Below, in pieces: positions 26,461 to 34,107 of a stretch of DNA of 64,000 nucleotides. The position numbers and the translations under genes were made by a program. Below the pieces are notes generated by a model. That model saw only the letters and a list, made by a program, of their open reading frames with translations, searched no databases and was not told the origin of the DNA. Position 1 is the stretch's first letter. Every line of letters begins with the position of its first letter. Origin of the DNA: Amorphoplanes digitatis (GTDB lineage Bacteria > Actinomycetota > Actinomycetes > Mycobacteriales > Micromonosporaceae); the NCBI RefSeq assembly GCF_014205335.1, contig NZ_JACHNH010000001.1:4830501-4894500 (forward strand), read 5' to 3'.

Positions 26461-27465
26461 GTGGACAACCCAGCCCCCACCGACCCCCGGACGATCTACC
26501 GTCGCCCCGAAGCCCGTACCCCGCCCACCCTTCCCTCGATCTCGGACTACTGGCCCGACGCGCCGCACCGGATCGGCCCGGAGCCCGACCACTACAGCGA
26601 CGAGCCGACGGCCGCGTCGGTGGACGCCCTGCTGCGTTCCGGACGGCGCGAGCACGAGGAGCACCCCGCGCCCGCCGAACCGCCGGCCCGCCGGCCGAAA
26701 CGGGTACGCGCCGGGGCCGGCGGCGCGCTCGCCGTGCTGCTGCTCGCCGGCGCCGGCGTCGCCGCGGCGAAGCTGACCCGCGACACCGCGGGCGTGACCA
26801 CCGCCGGCGCGACCACCGCCGCGACGCCGGCGCCGACCGCCACGACCCCCGCGGTGGCGGGCCCGCTCACCGCGCCGGCACGGGGACGAACGGACGCGCG
26901 GTTCGAACTGGTCAGCAACACCGCGACGATCGACCTGAGCACCGCCGCGCTGGACGGTGACCTCTACCGGATCACGACGCCGGACGGCAGCGGCGTCGCG
27001 CCGCGGGCGGCGGTCGGCGAGGACGGGGTCCGGCTGTTCCTGGACGACAACGGCGAGCGCGGCGACGCCGCGGTCACGGTCGTGCTCAGCGCGGACGTGC
27101 GGTGGAGCCTGCGCATCACCGGCGGGATCAACCGGGGGGTCTTCGACCTCAGCGGGGCCGAAGTGGACGGTGTCGAATTCGCCGGCGGCGCCACCCGGAT
27201 CGACCTCACGCTGCCGGAGCCGGACGGCACGCTACCGATCCGGATGTCGGGCGGGGTCAACCGCTTCGAGGTCTACACCGGAGGGAAGGTGCCGGTGCGG
27301 GTGCGCACCCGGCAGGGCGCGGGCCAGGTGCGGCTCGACGGCCGTACCGATGACGGGGTGGCCCGGGGTGCCTCGTTCCTCTCACCCGGCTGGGCGAAGA
27401 GCACGGACCGCATCGACCTGGACGCGGTGGCCGGCGTCGGGACCCTGCGCGTGGGCCGCGGCTGA
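26461..27465 (+). CDS. Single-pass membrane protein of unknown function
   Basis: A 334-residue protein starting GTG after AGGGAG. It has a Pro-rich cytoplasmic head, a basic patch PARRPKRVRAGAGG, one membrane segment near 85-100 (ALAVLLLAGAGVAAA), a Thr/Ala-Pro linker and an external beta-rich domain with repeating short strands (IDLSTAALDGD, GVFDLSGAEVDGVEFAGG, IDLTLPEPDG, MSGGVNRFEVYTGG), suggesting a small beta-helix. Its plan (cytoplasmic head, single span, external binding-like domain) mirrors the divergent AbfB protein, so both may be surface adhesins. No family name is recognised. Confidence 0.75.
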   Translation: MDNPAPTDPRTIYRRPEARTPPTLPSISDYWPDAPHRIGPEPDHYSDEPTAASVDALLRSGRREHEEHPAPAEPPARRPKRVRAGAGGALAVLLLAGAGVAAAKLTRDTAGVTTAGATTAATPAPTATTPAVAGPLTAPARGRTDARFELVSNTATIDLSTAALDGDLYRITTPDGSGVAPRAAVGEDGVRLFLDDNGERGDAAVTVVLSADVRWSLRITGGINRGVFDLSGAEVDGVEFAGGATRIDLTLPEPDGTLPIRMSGGVNRFEVYTGGKVPVRVRTRQGAGQVRLDGRTDDGVARGASFLSPGWAKSTDRIDLDAVAGVGTLRVGRG

Positions 27466-27473
27466 AAAACATC

Positions 27474-27513
27474 GGTGGCAGGTGCCGTCGCGGGCGACGA
27501 GGCACCTGCCACC
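27474..27513. terminator. Bidirectional hairpin terminator
   Basis: GGTGGCAGGTGCC and its perfect 13-base complement flank a 14-base loop that contains a small inner GTCG/CGAC stem. It sits 8 bases past the plus-strand stop and 35 bases past the minus-strand chaplin-like gene stop, so it can serve both convergent genes. Confidence 0.8.
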
Positions 27514-27548
27514 GCAGGTTCTGCTAATTCAGGTACGGAATTGCCGGG

Positions 27549-27806
27549 TCAGCGGCAGGCGGCCTGGGTCGCGCTGACGCCGAGCACCGAGACGCTGTTG
27601 CCGCAGATGTTCACGGGGACGTTGTAGCCGCCGTAGCCGTAGCCGTAGTACGGGTAGCCGTAGTAGCCGCCGTAGTAGCTGCCGTAGCCGTAGCCCCCGC
27701 AACCGCCGTAGCCGCAGGTCCCGGCCGCGTTCGCCGGACCGGCCGAGAGGGCAAGGGTGGCGGCAGCCATACCGAACATGACCAGTGCGCCTCGAACGAT
27801 CTTCAT
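27549..27806 (-). CDS. Chaplin-like secreted Gly/Tyr-rich small protein
   Basis: An 85-residue precursor: a signal peptide of about 27 residues ending GPANAA, a Gly/Tyr-rich middle of about 35 residues (GYGYGSYYGGYYGYP), and a C-terminal VPVNICGNSVSVLG followed by a second Cys. The C-terminal block matches the core of chaplin domains (VPVNVCGNxVxVxG with two Cys). The usual LLNPAFGN segment is replaced by VSATQAAC, so it is a divergent member. Chaplins assemble into hydrophobic amyloid layers on actinomycete aerial structures. A ribosome-binding site AAGGAAAGG precedes the ATG. Confidence 0.75.
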   Translation of the reverse strand: MKIVRGALVMFGMAAATLALSAGPANAAGTCGYGGCGGYGYGSYYGGYYGYPYYGYGYGGYNVPVNICGNSVSVLGVSATQAACR

Positions 27807-27854
27807 GACATACCTTTCCTTTGCGGACACTTGCAGAAGTTACGTTAGCGGCGG

Positions 27855-27880
27855 GTTTGCCCCTGTTTGCCCGTTTTGCC
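27855..27880. repeat. Three short direct repeats upstream of the chaplin-like gene
   Basis: GTTTGCCC at 27855 and 27865 and GTTTTGCC at 27873 are spaced 10 and 8 bases, close to one helical turn, about 50-75 bases upstream of the chaplin-like start. They may be a multi-site regulator region. The remainder of 27881-28054 shows nothing recognisable. Confidence 0.4.
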
Positions 27881-28054
27881 AAATTCATTCCACGATGGTG
27901 TCAGAAATTCCACCCCGCCCCTTCTGGCGCTTCCTCGCCGCCCCATCGGCCCGCCGAAACGCGGCGACCTATCGGGTGGATTCCGGTTGATTGCCCCATT
28001 TTTCGGCGAGGAGGCACTACTTCAGAACGCGCCCGGCAGGTCGATAGAGGGGCC

Positions 28055-30076
28055 ATGGGGCGGCGGAACACGGGCAAGCATGGTGCGACCGGGTCGCGCC
28101 TGCTGCTGGCGTACGCCGCCGCGAGCCTCGTGCTCGTCGTGCTGCTCGGCGTCATGCTCGTGCGCAGTTATCGCGAGGACGCCGAGCGCCAGGGCCGGGA
28201 CCAGGGCCGCGCACAGGCCGCGGTCATCGAGGAGATGGCCGTCGCGCCCGCGCTGGACGGCGCCGAGCTCTCCGCCGGCCTGACCACGGCGCAGCGCGAA
28301 CGCCTACAGGGCGCGACGGACCTCGCGATCTTCCACGGCTCGGTCGTCCGGCTGCGGGTCCGCAGCTTCACCGGCCAGGTGGTGTTCTCCGACGACGGCT
28401 CGACGGCCGGCGGCATCCTCGTCTCCAACCCCGCGTTCCGGGCGGCCGCGACCGGCACCACCGACGTGGCCGTGGTCGCGGACGGCGATCGCAGCGTCGG
28501 CCGGACCATCCGGGTGCTCCAGCCGGTGATCGCGGGCGCGTCCGGCCAGGCGATCGGCGTCCTCGAGCTCTACCTGCCGTACGACGCCATCGACGCCAAG
28601 CTGCGCCGCCAGATGACCGTCACGTACTGGCGGCTCGGCATCGCCCTCGGCGCCCTCTACCTGATGCTCGCGCTGATCGCCTGGTACACCACCCGCGCGC
28701 TGCGCCGCCACGCCGCGCACCAGGAGCACGAGGCGCTGCACGACGGCCTCACCGGACTGCCCAACCGGGCGGCCTTCCAGGCGCGGGCGAAGAGCGCGAT
28801 CGACGGCGCCGCGGTCGCGGGCGCCGAGGGCGCGATCGTGCTCGTCGACCTGAACCGCTTCAAGGAGGTCAACGACACCCTGGGCCACCACGCCGGCGAC
28901 GAGCTGCTGAGGCTGGTCGGATCCCGGCTCTCGCAGGCGCTGCGCGGGAGCGACACCGTGGCCCGCCTCGGCGGCGACGAGTTCGGCCTGGTCATACCCG
29001 GGCTGCCCCAGCACGCCGTGCTCGACCTGATCGAGGCCGCCCGCGCCGAACTGGTCCGCGAGACCGTCCTCGACGGCGTGCCGCTGAGCATCGAGGCCAG
29101 CTTCGGCGTCGCGCTCTACCCGCGGCACGGCACCGAGATCGAGGAGCTGCTCCAGCGCGCGGACGCCGCGATGTACCAGGGCAAGCGCGGCGCCGCCGAC
29201 ATCGTGCTCTACGCCGAGGACGGCGTCGCCAACCCGACCCACTGGCTGACCGTGCAGGCCGAGCTGCGCCGCGCGATCGAACGCGACGAACTGGTGCTGC
29301 ACTACCAGCCCAAGGTCCGCCTCCGCGACGACGAGATCGACGGGCTGGAGGCGCTGGTCCGCTGGCAGCATCCGCAGCGTGGCCTGCTCCCGCCGTCCGA
29401 GTTCCTGCCGGCGGCGGAGCAGTCGGGCGTGATCGAACTGCTCACCGGATGGGTGCTGCGCCGGGCACTCACCGACCAGGCGGGGTGGACGTCGCTGGGC
29501 CAGTCGTGGCCGGTCGCCGTCAACGTCTCCGCGCGCAACCTCGAGACGCCCGGCTTCGCGCGGGTCGTCGCCGGCCTGCTCGCCGAGCACGGCACGCCGC
29601 CGGAGCGGCTGCTGCTCGAGGTCACCGAGACCGCGATGGCCGGCGACGCCGAGAACGTGGCGCGGGCCGTCGTCGAGCTGGCCGGGTTCGGCGTCGGCGT
29701 CGCGGTCGACGACTTCGGCATCGGCTACACCAGCCTGGCGCAGCTGCGCTCCGTACCGGTGTCCGAAGTGAAGATCGACCGGCTCTTCGTCACCGACCTG
29801 GACCGGGACCCGCAGAACCAGGCGATCGTCCGCTCCGTGATCGAACTGGCGCACGGCCTCGGCTGCCGGGTCACCGCCGAGGGCGTGGAGACGGCGCCGG
29901 TGAGCGCCTGGCTCGCCGCGTCCGGCTGCGACGCCGCGCAGGGCTACCTGTACTCACGGCCGGTCGTCTGGCCGCACCTGCTGGAGATGTTCCTCAACCC
30001 CCGCGGCACCGGGCGCCACGCCCGGCCCGAACCCGTCGAGCCCGTCCACCTGAGCACCGGAGGTACCCGCGCATGA
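28055..30076 (+). CDS. GGDEF-EAL cyclic-di-GMP synthase/phosphodiesterase with extracytoplasmic sensor
   Basis: About 673 residues starting ATG after AGAGGGG. A membrane segment (about 15-36), an external sensor-like domain (about 40-190), a second membrane segment (about 192-213), a GGDEF domain (about 228-390) and an EAL domain (about 400-655). The cyclase site RLGGDEFG (about 304-311) is intact, with an RxxD inhibitory site (RGSD) five residues before it. The EAL side keeps LEALVRW, NVSARNLE, EVTETA, DDFGIGYTSL, KIDRLF and TAEGVET, so it looks active too. Its stop overlaps the start of a periplasmic binding protein gene (ATGA), a likely signalling partner. Confidence 0.92.
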   Translation: MGRRNTGKHGATGSRLLLAYAAASLVLVVLLGVMLVRSYREDAERQGRDQGRAQAAVIEEMAVAPALDGAELSAGLTTAQRERLQGATDLAIFHGSVVRLRVRSFTGQVVFSDDGSTAGGILVSNPAFRAAATGTTDVAVVADGDRSVGRTIRVLQPVIAGASGQAIGVLELYLPYDAIDAKLRRQMTVTYWRLGIALGALYLMLALIAWYTTRALRRHAAHQEHEALHDGLTGLPNRAAFQARAKSAIDGAAVAGAEGAIVLVDLNRFKEVNDTLGHHAGDELLRLVGSRLSQALRGSDTVARLGGDEFGLVIPGLPQHAVLDLIEAARAELVRETVLDGVPLSIEASFGVALYPRHGTEIEELLQRADAAMYQGKRGAADIVLYAEDGVANPTHWLTVQAELRRAIERDELVLHYQPKVRLRDDEIDGLEALVRWQHPQRGLLPPSEFLPAAEQSGVIELLTGWVLRRALTDQAGWTSLGQSWPVAVNVSARNLETPGFARVVAGLLAEHGTPPERLLLEVTETAMAGDAENVARAVVELAGFGVGVAVDDFGIGYTSLAQLRSVPVSEVKIDRLFVTDLDRDPQNQAIVRSVIELAHGLGCRVTAEGVETAPVSAWLAASGCDAAQGYLYSRPVVWPHLLEMFLNPRGTGRHARPEPVEPVHLSTGGTRA

Positions 30077-30999
30077 AGCACCTCACCAACCGCCGCCTGC
30101 GCCTCGCCGTGGCGGGCGTCGTGCTCACCCTGTCGGCCGCCGGCTGCGGCACCACCACCGCCGCCGACGAGACCGGCGGCGACGGCACCGCGAGCGGCAC
30201 CGCCGAATTCTCCCAGGAGATCCACGACCGGCTGCCGGACGCCGTGAAGCGGCGCGGCGCCATCCGCCTCGCGACGGACCCCAGCTACGCGCCGATGGAG
30301 TCCTACGGCGCCGACGGCCGCACGATCATCGGCTTCGAGCCGGACCTCGCCGCCGCGCTCGGCGCGGTGACCGGCATCCGGGTGGAGCTGGTGCCGGCCG
30401 AATTCGGCAGCATGATCGCGGAGACGAACAAGGGCACCTTCGACGGCGTGCTCTCCTCGATGACCGACACCCCCGAGCGGAAGAAGAAGATCGACTTCGT
30501 CGACTACTTCTCCGCCGGGCTCGCCCTGGTCGTGCAGCGCGGCAACCCGGAGGGCATCACGGACCTCAAGGACCTGTGCGGCCAGGTCGTGGCCGCCGAG
30601 CAGGGCACGGTGCAGGTGGACCTGCTGCGCCGCACCCAGCCCGCCTGCGGCTCCCGCCCGATCACCATCCAGACCTTCAAGACCAACGCGGACGCGCTCC
30701 TTCAGGTACGGACGGGCCGCGCGGTCGCCATCCTGAACGACTACCCGCCGGCCGCGCACCTGGCCACCGACCCGCGCACCCGCTCGCAGTACCAGCTGGC
30801 CTCGACCGTGCAGTACGAGCCCGGCCTGTTCGGCATCGCGGTTGCCAAGAACAACCCGGAGCTGCGCGACGCCCTGCGCGACGCCCTCGACCAGCTCATC
30901 CGCTCGGGCCGCTACGCCGACCTGCTGGAGCGCTGGGGCCTGACCAACGGCGCGGTGTCGACATCATCGATCAACGCGGGCGATGGCACGGAGGAGTGA
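30073..30999 (+). CDS. Family 3 periplasmic solute-binding lipoprotein
   Basis: A 308-residue amino-acid-type binding protein (SBP_bac_3). A lipoprotein signal ends LSAAGC with Cys25. Ligand-binding features are IRLATDPSYAPMESYG, IIGFEPDLAAALGAVTG, GTFDGVLSSMTDTPERKKKIDFVDYFSAG and VAAEQGTVQV. No permease or ATPase gene is nearby; instead its ATG overlaps the stop of the GGDEF-EAL gene. It may therefore present a ligand to the sensor domain of that protein rather than feed an importer. A two-gene sensory unit is an inference from the overlap. Confidence 0.88.
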   Translation: MKHLTNRRLRLAVAGVVLTLSAAGCGTTTAADETGGDGTASGTAEFSQEIHDRLPDAVKRRGAIRLATDPSYAPMESYGADGRTIIGFEPDLAAALGAVTGIRVELVPAEFGSMIAETNKGTFDGVLSSMTDTPERKKKIDFVDYFSAGLALVVQRGNPEGITDLKDLCGQVVAAEQGTVQVDLLRRTQPACGSRPITIQTFKTNADALLQVRTGRAVAILNDYPPAAHLATDPRTRSQYQLASTVQYEPGLFGIAVAKNNPELRDALRDALDQLIRSGRYADLLERWGLTNGAVSTSSINAGDGTEE

Positions 31000-31003
31000 C
31001 CGG

Positions 31004-31066
31004 CTTTACACCCTTTACGCCCTTTATGCCCGACGGCTTTACGCCCGACGGCTTTATGCCCGACGG
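31004..31066. repeat. Tandem CTTTAYRCC repeats between convergent genes
   Basis: Three 9-base units (CTTTACACC, CTTTACGCC, CTTTATGCC) run into 15-base units of the same motif plus CGACGG. The array begins 5 bases past the binding-protein stop and covers the stop codon of the convergent small gene. It is likely replication slippage; no coding role is evident. Confidence 0.7.
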
Positions 31067-31299
31067 CCGGGCGGGCCGTTCAGTCGGCGGCCCCGGACCA
31101 GTGCCTGGCGGCGGCCGAGCTCCCGGCCGTCCACGGCGACCTCCACACCCTCGACCTCGTACCAGTTCTCGCCGTCGTACAGCACCGGGCGGGACCAGTC
31201 GACCCGCTCGACCTTGATCGTCAGCGTGCCCGTGCCGTAGCAGTAGTCCGATTCGGCGAACTGACTCACACGCCGGGCCGTGCCGCGGTTGCTGTCCAT
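31054..31299 (-). CDS. Small hypothetical protein downstream of the XRE regulator
   Basis: An 81-residue protein with GAGGAGTGACT before the ATG. It begins MDSNRGTARRVSQFAESDYC and has alternating strands (TGTLTIKVERVDWS, VLYDGENWYEVEGVEVAVDG) ending in a basic tail. It is not a DUF397 protein, the usual partner of XRE/DUF5753 regulators, but occupies the same position, 180 bases downstream on the same strand. TGCACGTGCA-type palindromes lie before both genes. Function unknown; a regulator-associated partner is a guess from context. Confidence 0.7.
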   Translation of the reverse strand: MDSNRGTARRVSQFAESDYCYGTGTLTIKVERVDWSRPVLYDGENWYEVEGVEVAVDGRELGRRQALVRGRRLNGPPGRRA

Positions 31300-31357
31300 A
31301 GTCACTCCTCGGCCGCCGGGCCGGCCCTTGTCCCACAGGGAGCTTTCAGGCGGCTGC

Positions 31358-31416
31358 TGCACGTGCTCAAGCATGACCGTATGCGCACAGCATACGCAAG
31401 GTCAGATGCACGTGCA
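31358..31416. promoter_or_regulatory. TGCACGTGCA-type sites before the small gene
   Basis: TGCACGTGCT (31358-31367) and the perfect TGCACGTGCA (31407-31416) lie about 60 and 110 bases upstream of the start at 31299. Between them, CGTATGC and GCATACG (31378-31384 and 31390-31396) form a second palindrome with 7-base arms. The perfect decamer recurs before the XRE gene. Confidence 0.55.
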
Positions 31417-31479
31417 GATGCACGAAGGAGGGAAAGTGGTAGATCCGGCAGTTCCGTGACAACCGTTCGGCCGATGCGC

Positions 31480-32343
31480 TCACCGGCTCCGGCTCATGGC
31501 GTCCGCCAGGACTCCGGCGAGGATGTCCGTCGTGCGCCCGGGCGGCTCGGCCGCCAGGCACGCGCGCTCCATGGCGAGCGCGTAGTGGTCGACGTCGCCG
31601 GGCTTGTCGAGATAGGTCGCGCCGGTCAGCCGCTCGACGTAGACCACGTCGGGCAGCTCCGGCTCGGAGAAGCGCAGGATGGCGAAGGGGAAGCCGGGCG
31701 CGGACGGCGTACCGGCGCGGAAGGGCGCGACCTGCAGCCGGATGTTGGGCCGCGCGGCCGCCTCGATCAGCGCCTCGATCTGCTCCCGCATGACCTCGCA
31801 CCCGCCGACCGGCCGGCGCAGCACCGCCTCGTCCAGCACCGCCCAGAACTGCGGCGGGTCCGGCCGGTCGAGCACCTGCTGGCGGCCGCGCCGCACCTCG
31901 ACACGCCGCCCGACCTCGGACGGCGCGGCGCAGGACCGGGCGATGAGCGCCCGGGCGTACCCCTCGGTCTGCAGCAGCGCGGGCACGACCTGCGTCTCGT
32001 ACGCCCGGATCAGCGTCGCCGCCTCCTCGAGACCCAGATAGGACAGGTACCACGGCGGCACCACCTCGCCGAACTGCTGCCACCACGGCGCCGCGTTGGC
32101 ACGCCGGGTCAGCGTCATCAGCGCGGCGCGCTCGGCGTCGTCCACCCCGTACAGGGTGAGCAGGTCCTCGATGTCACGCTCCTTGAACGGAACCCGCCCG
32201 AGCTCCATCCTGCTGATCTTCGAGCCGGACCCGCGGATCTCCCACCCGGCGGTCTCCCGCCCGATCCCCCGGTCCTGACGCAGCCGCCGCAGCCGGGCGC
32301 CCAGCCTGATCCGCAGCGCCGTCGGGCCGATGGCCTGGTCCAT
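31480..32343 (-). CDS. XRE family regulator with DUF5753 domain
   Basis: A 287-residue regulator starting ATG after AGGGAGGACAG. The N-terminal helix-turn-helix (about 12-62: LGARLRRLRQDRGIGRETAG, GSGSKISRMELGR) is followed by a DUF5753 domain (about 100-275: WWQQFGEVVPPWYLSYLGLE, QVVPALLQTEGYARALI, QLQVAPFRAG-type strand, VVYVERLTGATYLD). Actinomycetes carry many of these, usually beside a small DUF397 gene, controlling development or antibiotic genes. A perfect TGCACGTGCA palindrome 37 bases upstream suggests autoregulation. Confidence 0.92.
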   Translation of the reverse strand: MDQAIGPTALRIRLGARLRRLRQDRGIGRETAGWEIRGSGSKISRMELGRVPFKERDIEDLLTLYGVDDAERAALMTLTRRANAAPWWQQFGEVVPPWYLSYLGLEEAATLIRAYETQVVPALLQTEGYARALIARSCAAPSEVGRRVEVRRGRQQVLDRPDPPQFWAVLDEAVLRRPVGGCEVMREQIEALIEAAARPNIRLQVAPFRAGTPSAPGFPFAILRFSEPELPDVVYVERLTGATYLDKPGDVDHYALAMERACLAAEPPGRTTDILAGVLADAMSRSR

Positions 32344-32379
32344 CTGTCCTCCCTCGGCGAACGTCTCCGATCGCCCACC

Positions 32380-32389
32380 TGCACGTGCA
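32380..32389. promoter_or_regulatory. TGCACGTGCA palindrome upstream of the XRE gene
   Basis: Perfect 10-base palindrome ending 37 bases before the XRE start, identical to the one at 31407-31416 upstream of its small neighbour. A shared operator is the simplest reading. Confidence 0.55.
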
Positions 32390-32457
32390 TACAACCGTGC
32401 AGCTTCCCCGGACAATGCGCAACCGCCCGACCGATCGATGACGCGTGCACCCCTCCC

Positions 32458-33042
32458 TCAGCCGGCCGGCCGGTAGGCCGCGATGATCACCCCGGTCGTC
32501 GTGGTGACCACCGACCCGGTCAACCGCAGCCTCCGGTACGCGGCGGCTCCGTCGGCGAACAACCGGGTACCCGTGCCGAGGACCAGCGGGTGGATCGACA
32601 GCCAGTAGACGTCGACCAGCCCCGCCGCGGCGAGCGCGCGCACCAGCACCCCGCTGCCCAGCACCACGAGATCACCCGCGACCTCCCGCTTGAGGGCGGC
32701 GACCGCCGCGGTGACCTCCCCCTCGAGCCTCGACGAGTTCACCCACGGCAGCGCCCCGCGCGAGGCCACATACTTGTGCTTGCGGTTGAGCACCTCGGTA
32801 TAGGGATTCCCATCGGTCTGCACCGACCAGAACCCATGAAACTGCTCATAGGTACGCCGGCCGAACAACATCGCCCCGTCCGCACCCATCCCCGCACCCA
32901 TCGTCTCGGCGGCGACGTGGTCCGCGTACGGTCGCGCCCACCCACCATGCGCGAACCCACCCCGCCGATCCTCGTCGGCGCCGCCCGGCGCCTGCATGAC
33001 CCCGTCGAGCGTCACACTCTCCACGACAACGACCTCACCCAT
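32458..33042 (-). CDS. RibD C-terminal / dihydrofolate reductase-like family protein
   Basis: A 194-residue protein with the RibD_C fold: VVVVESVTLDGVMQAPGG at the start, GADGAMLFGRRTYEQFHGFW, YVASRGALPWVNSSRLEG, GDLVVLGSGVLVRALAAAGLVDVYWLSIHPLVLGTG. These stand-alone proteins are NAD(P)H-dependent reductases of unknown substrate and are common in actinomycetes. The ATG follows AAGGAGGGC, a strong ribosome-binding site. It is divergent from the STAS gene. Confidence 0.88.
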   Translation of the reverse strand: MGEVVVVESVTLDGVMQAPGGADEDRRGGFAHGGWARPYADHVAAETMGAGMGADGAMLFGRRTYEQFHGFWSVQTDGNPYTEVLNRKHKYVASRGALPWVNSSRLEGEVTAAVAALKREVAGDLVVLGSGVLVRALAAAGLVDVYWLSIHPLVLGTGTRLFADGAAAYRRLRLTGSVVTTTTGVIIAAYRPAG

Positions 33043-33136
33043 GAGCCCTCCTTCACCTGATGTCGAACCTTCACCGCCTACACGATCGGGTGGTCCACGA
33101 ATCGACATCTCGCACCACCCGGCTATCGTCTGGTGG

Positions 33137-33463
33137 ATGCCGAACGACACCCTGGTCACCTACGAGCACGCAGACGCCGACGGCCTGGTGGTCGCCGCCC
33201 TCGACGGAGAACTCGACCTCGACCGGGCCGACGCCGTCCGGGACAGCCTGGCCGCCGCCGCGGCCACCGAGGGCTGCCGCTACCTGCACGTCGACGTAGC
33301 CGCCGTAACCTTCATCGACTCGTACGCCCTCGGCGCACTGGTCAGCGCCCGCAACTCCGCGGCCAGCCAGGGCGTGACATTCACCCTGGCCAACCCGTCC
33401 CGACAGGTACGCCAGGCCGTCCAGATAACCGGCCTGAGCCACGTCTTCGGCCTACCCGCCTAA
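33137..33463 (+). CDS. STAS domain anti-sigma factor antagonist
   Basis: A 108-residue single STAS domain: ALDGELDLDRADAVRDSL and VDVAAVTFIDSYALGALVSARNSA, with Ser62 in the position phosphorylated by anti-sigma kinases, and FTLANPSRQVRQAVQITGL. It would release a sigma factor from its anti-sigma partner when unphosphorylated; neither partner is in the window. TATCGT ends 7 bases before the ATG and there is no good ribosome-binding site, so the transcript is probably leaderless. Confidence 0.88.
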   Translation: MPNDTLVTYEHADADGLVVAALDGELDLDRADAVRDSLAAAAATEGCRYLHVDVAAVTFIDSYALGALVSARNSAASQGVTFTLANPSRQVRQAVQITGLSHVFGLPA

Positions 33464-33539
33464 CGACCGCCCCACCCCGGCCAGCGAATCGCGGCCGTCA
33501 CCCACACCCCGGCAACCGGCCGCAGACCTACACTCCGCG

Positions 33540-33915
33540 CGACTCCCGGCCCGGCAGAGGATCACGGACCCGCACGCCACCTCCTCACCCAAGCGAGTCC
33601 CGGCCCGGCAGTGCAACGCAGGCCCGCACCCCACCTCGGTAGCCGCGCGGCTACCGGCCCAGCAATGGGCAACAGGCCTGGACCGACCTCGGAACCCACG
33701 CGACTCCCGACCCGGCAAATCAGCGCCCACACGAATCCTGGCCCAGCAGAAGACCGCGGACCTACACCGAGCTCGGCGCGCGCGACGCCCGACCCGGCAT
33801 AAGCCGCAGGCCCGCACCCCAATTCGGTGCCCGCCCGCCTCTCGGCCCGGCAAAGGACCGCGGATCTGCATCAACTTCGGCGCGGCGCGCTCCTAGCCCG
33901 ACAAAGGGGCCCCAA
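33540..33915. repeat. Degenerate tandem array, period about 51-54 bp
   Basis: Eight imperfect copies of a unit anchored by CCCGGCCCGGCA, with anchors ending near 33556, 33610, 33664, 33717, 33748, 33799, 33852 and 33903. Spacings are 54, 54, 53, 31, 51, 53 and 51. After the anchor comes a looser purine-rich AARGACCGCGGACCTGCAC-like stretch and CCTCGG. The spacings are not multiples of three, so a conserved protein frame is unlikely. I find no gene in the 644-base stretch from 33464 to 34107. Confidence 0.75.
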
Positions 33916-34107
33916 CCTGCACCCCTCCTCGGCATCGCCCGGCGCCTGATCCAGCGAGGACCCGTGGAGGTACACCCACAACCCACACCTCGGCGTTCGC
34001 CGTTCGGCAAGTGGTCGCGGGTCCTCCGGCACGCTTCGGTGTCGGGCGTCACCACCGCTAAAGCGTCCTAGGTTGCTGGGCTGATGGGTTGTGCAAGATT
34101 GGTAGGC

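Noticed and set aside
30971..31336. Alternative minus-strand frame encoding PSGIK/PSGVK repeats
   Set aside because: The competing frame (31054-31299) has a strong ribosome-binding site and an ordered protein; the repeat peptide is just the slippage array translated.
33540..33915. CRISPR-like array of short anchors with variable spacers
   Set aside because: Anchors are imperfect, spacers are visibly related to one another, one interval is much shorter, and there is no leader or cas gene.
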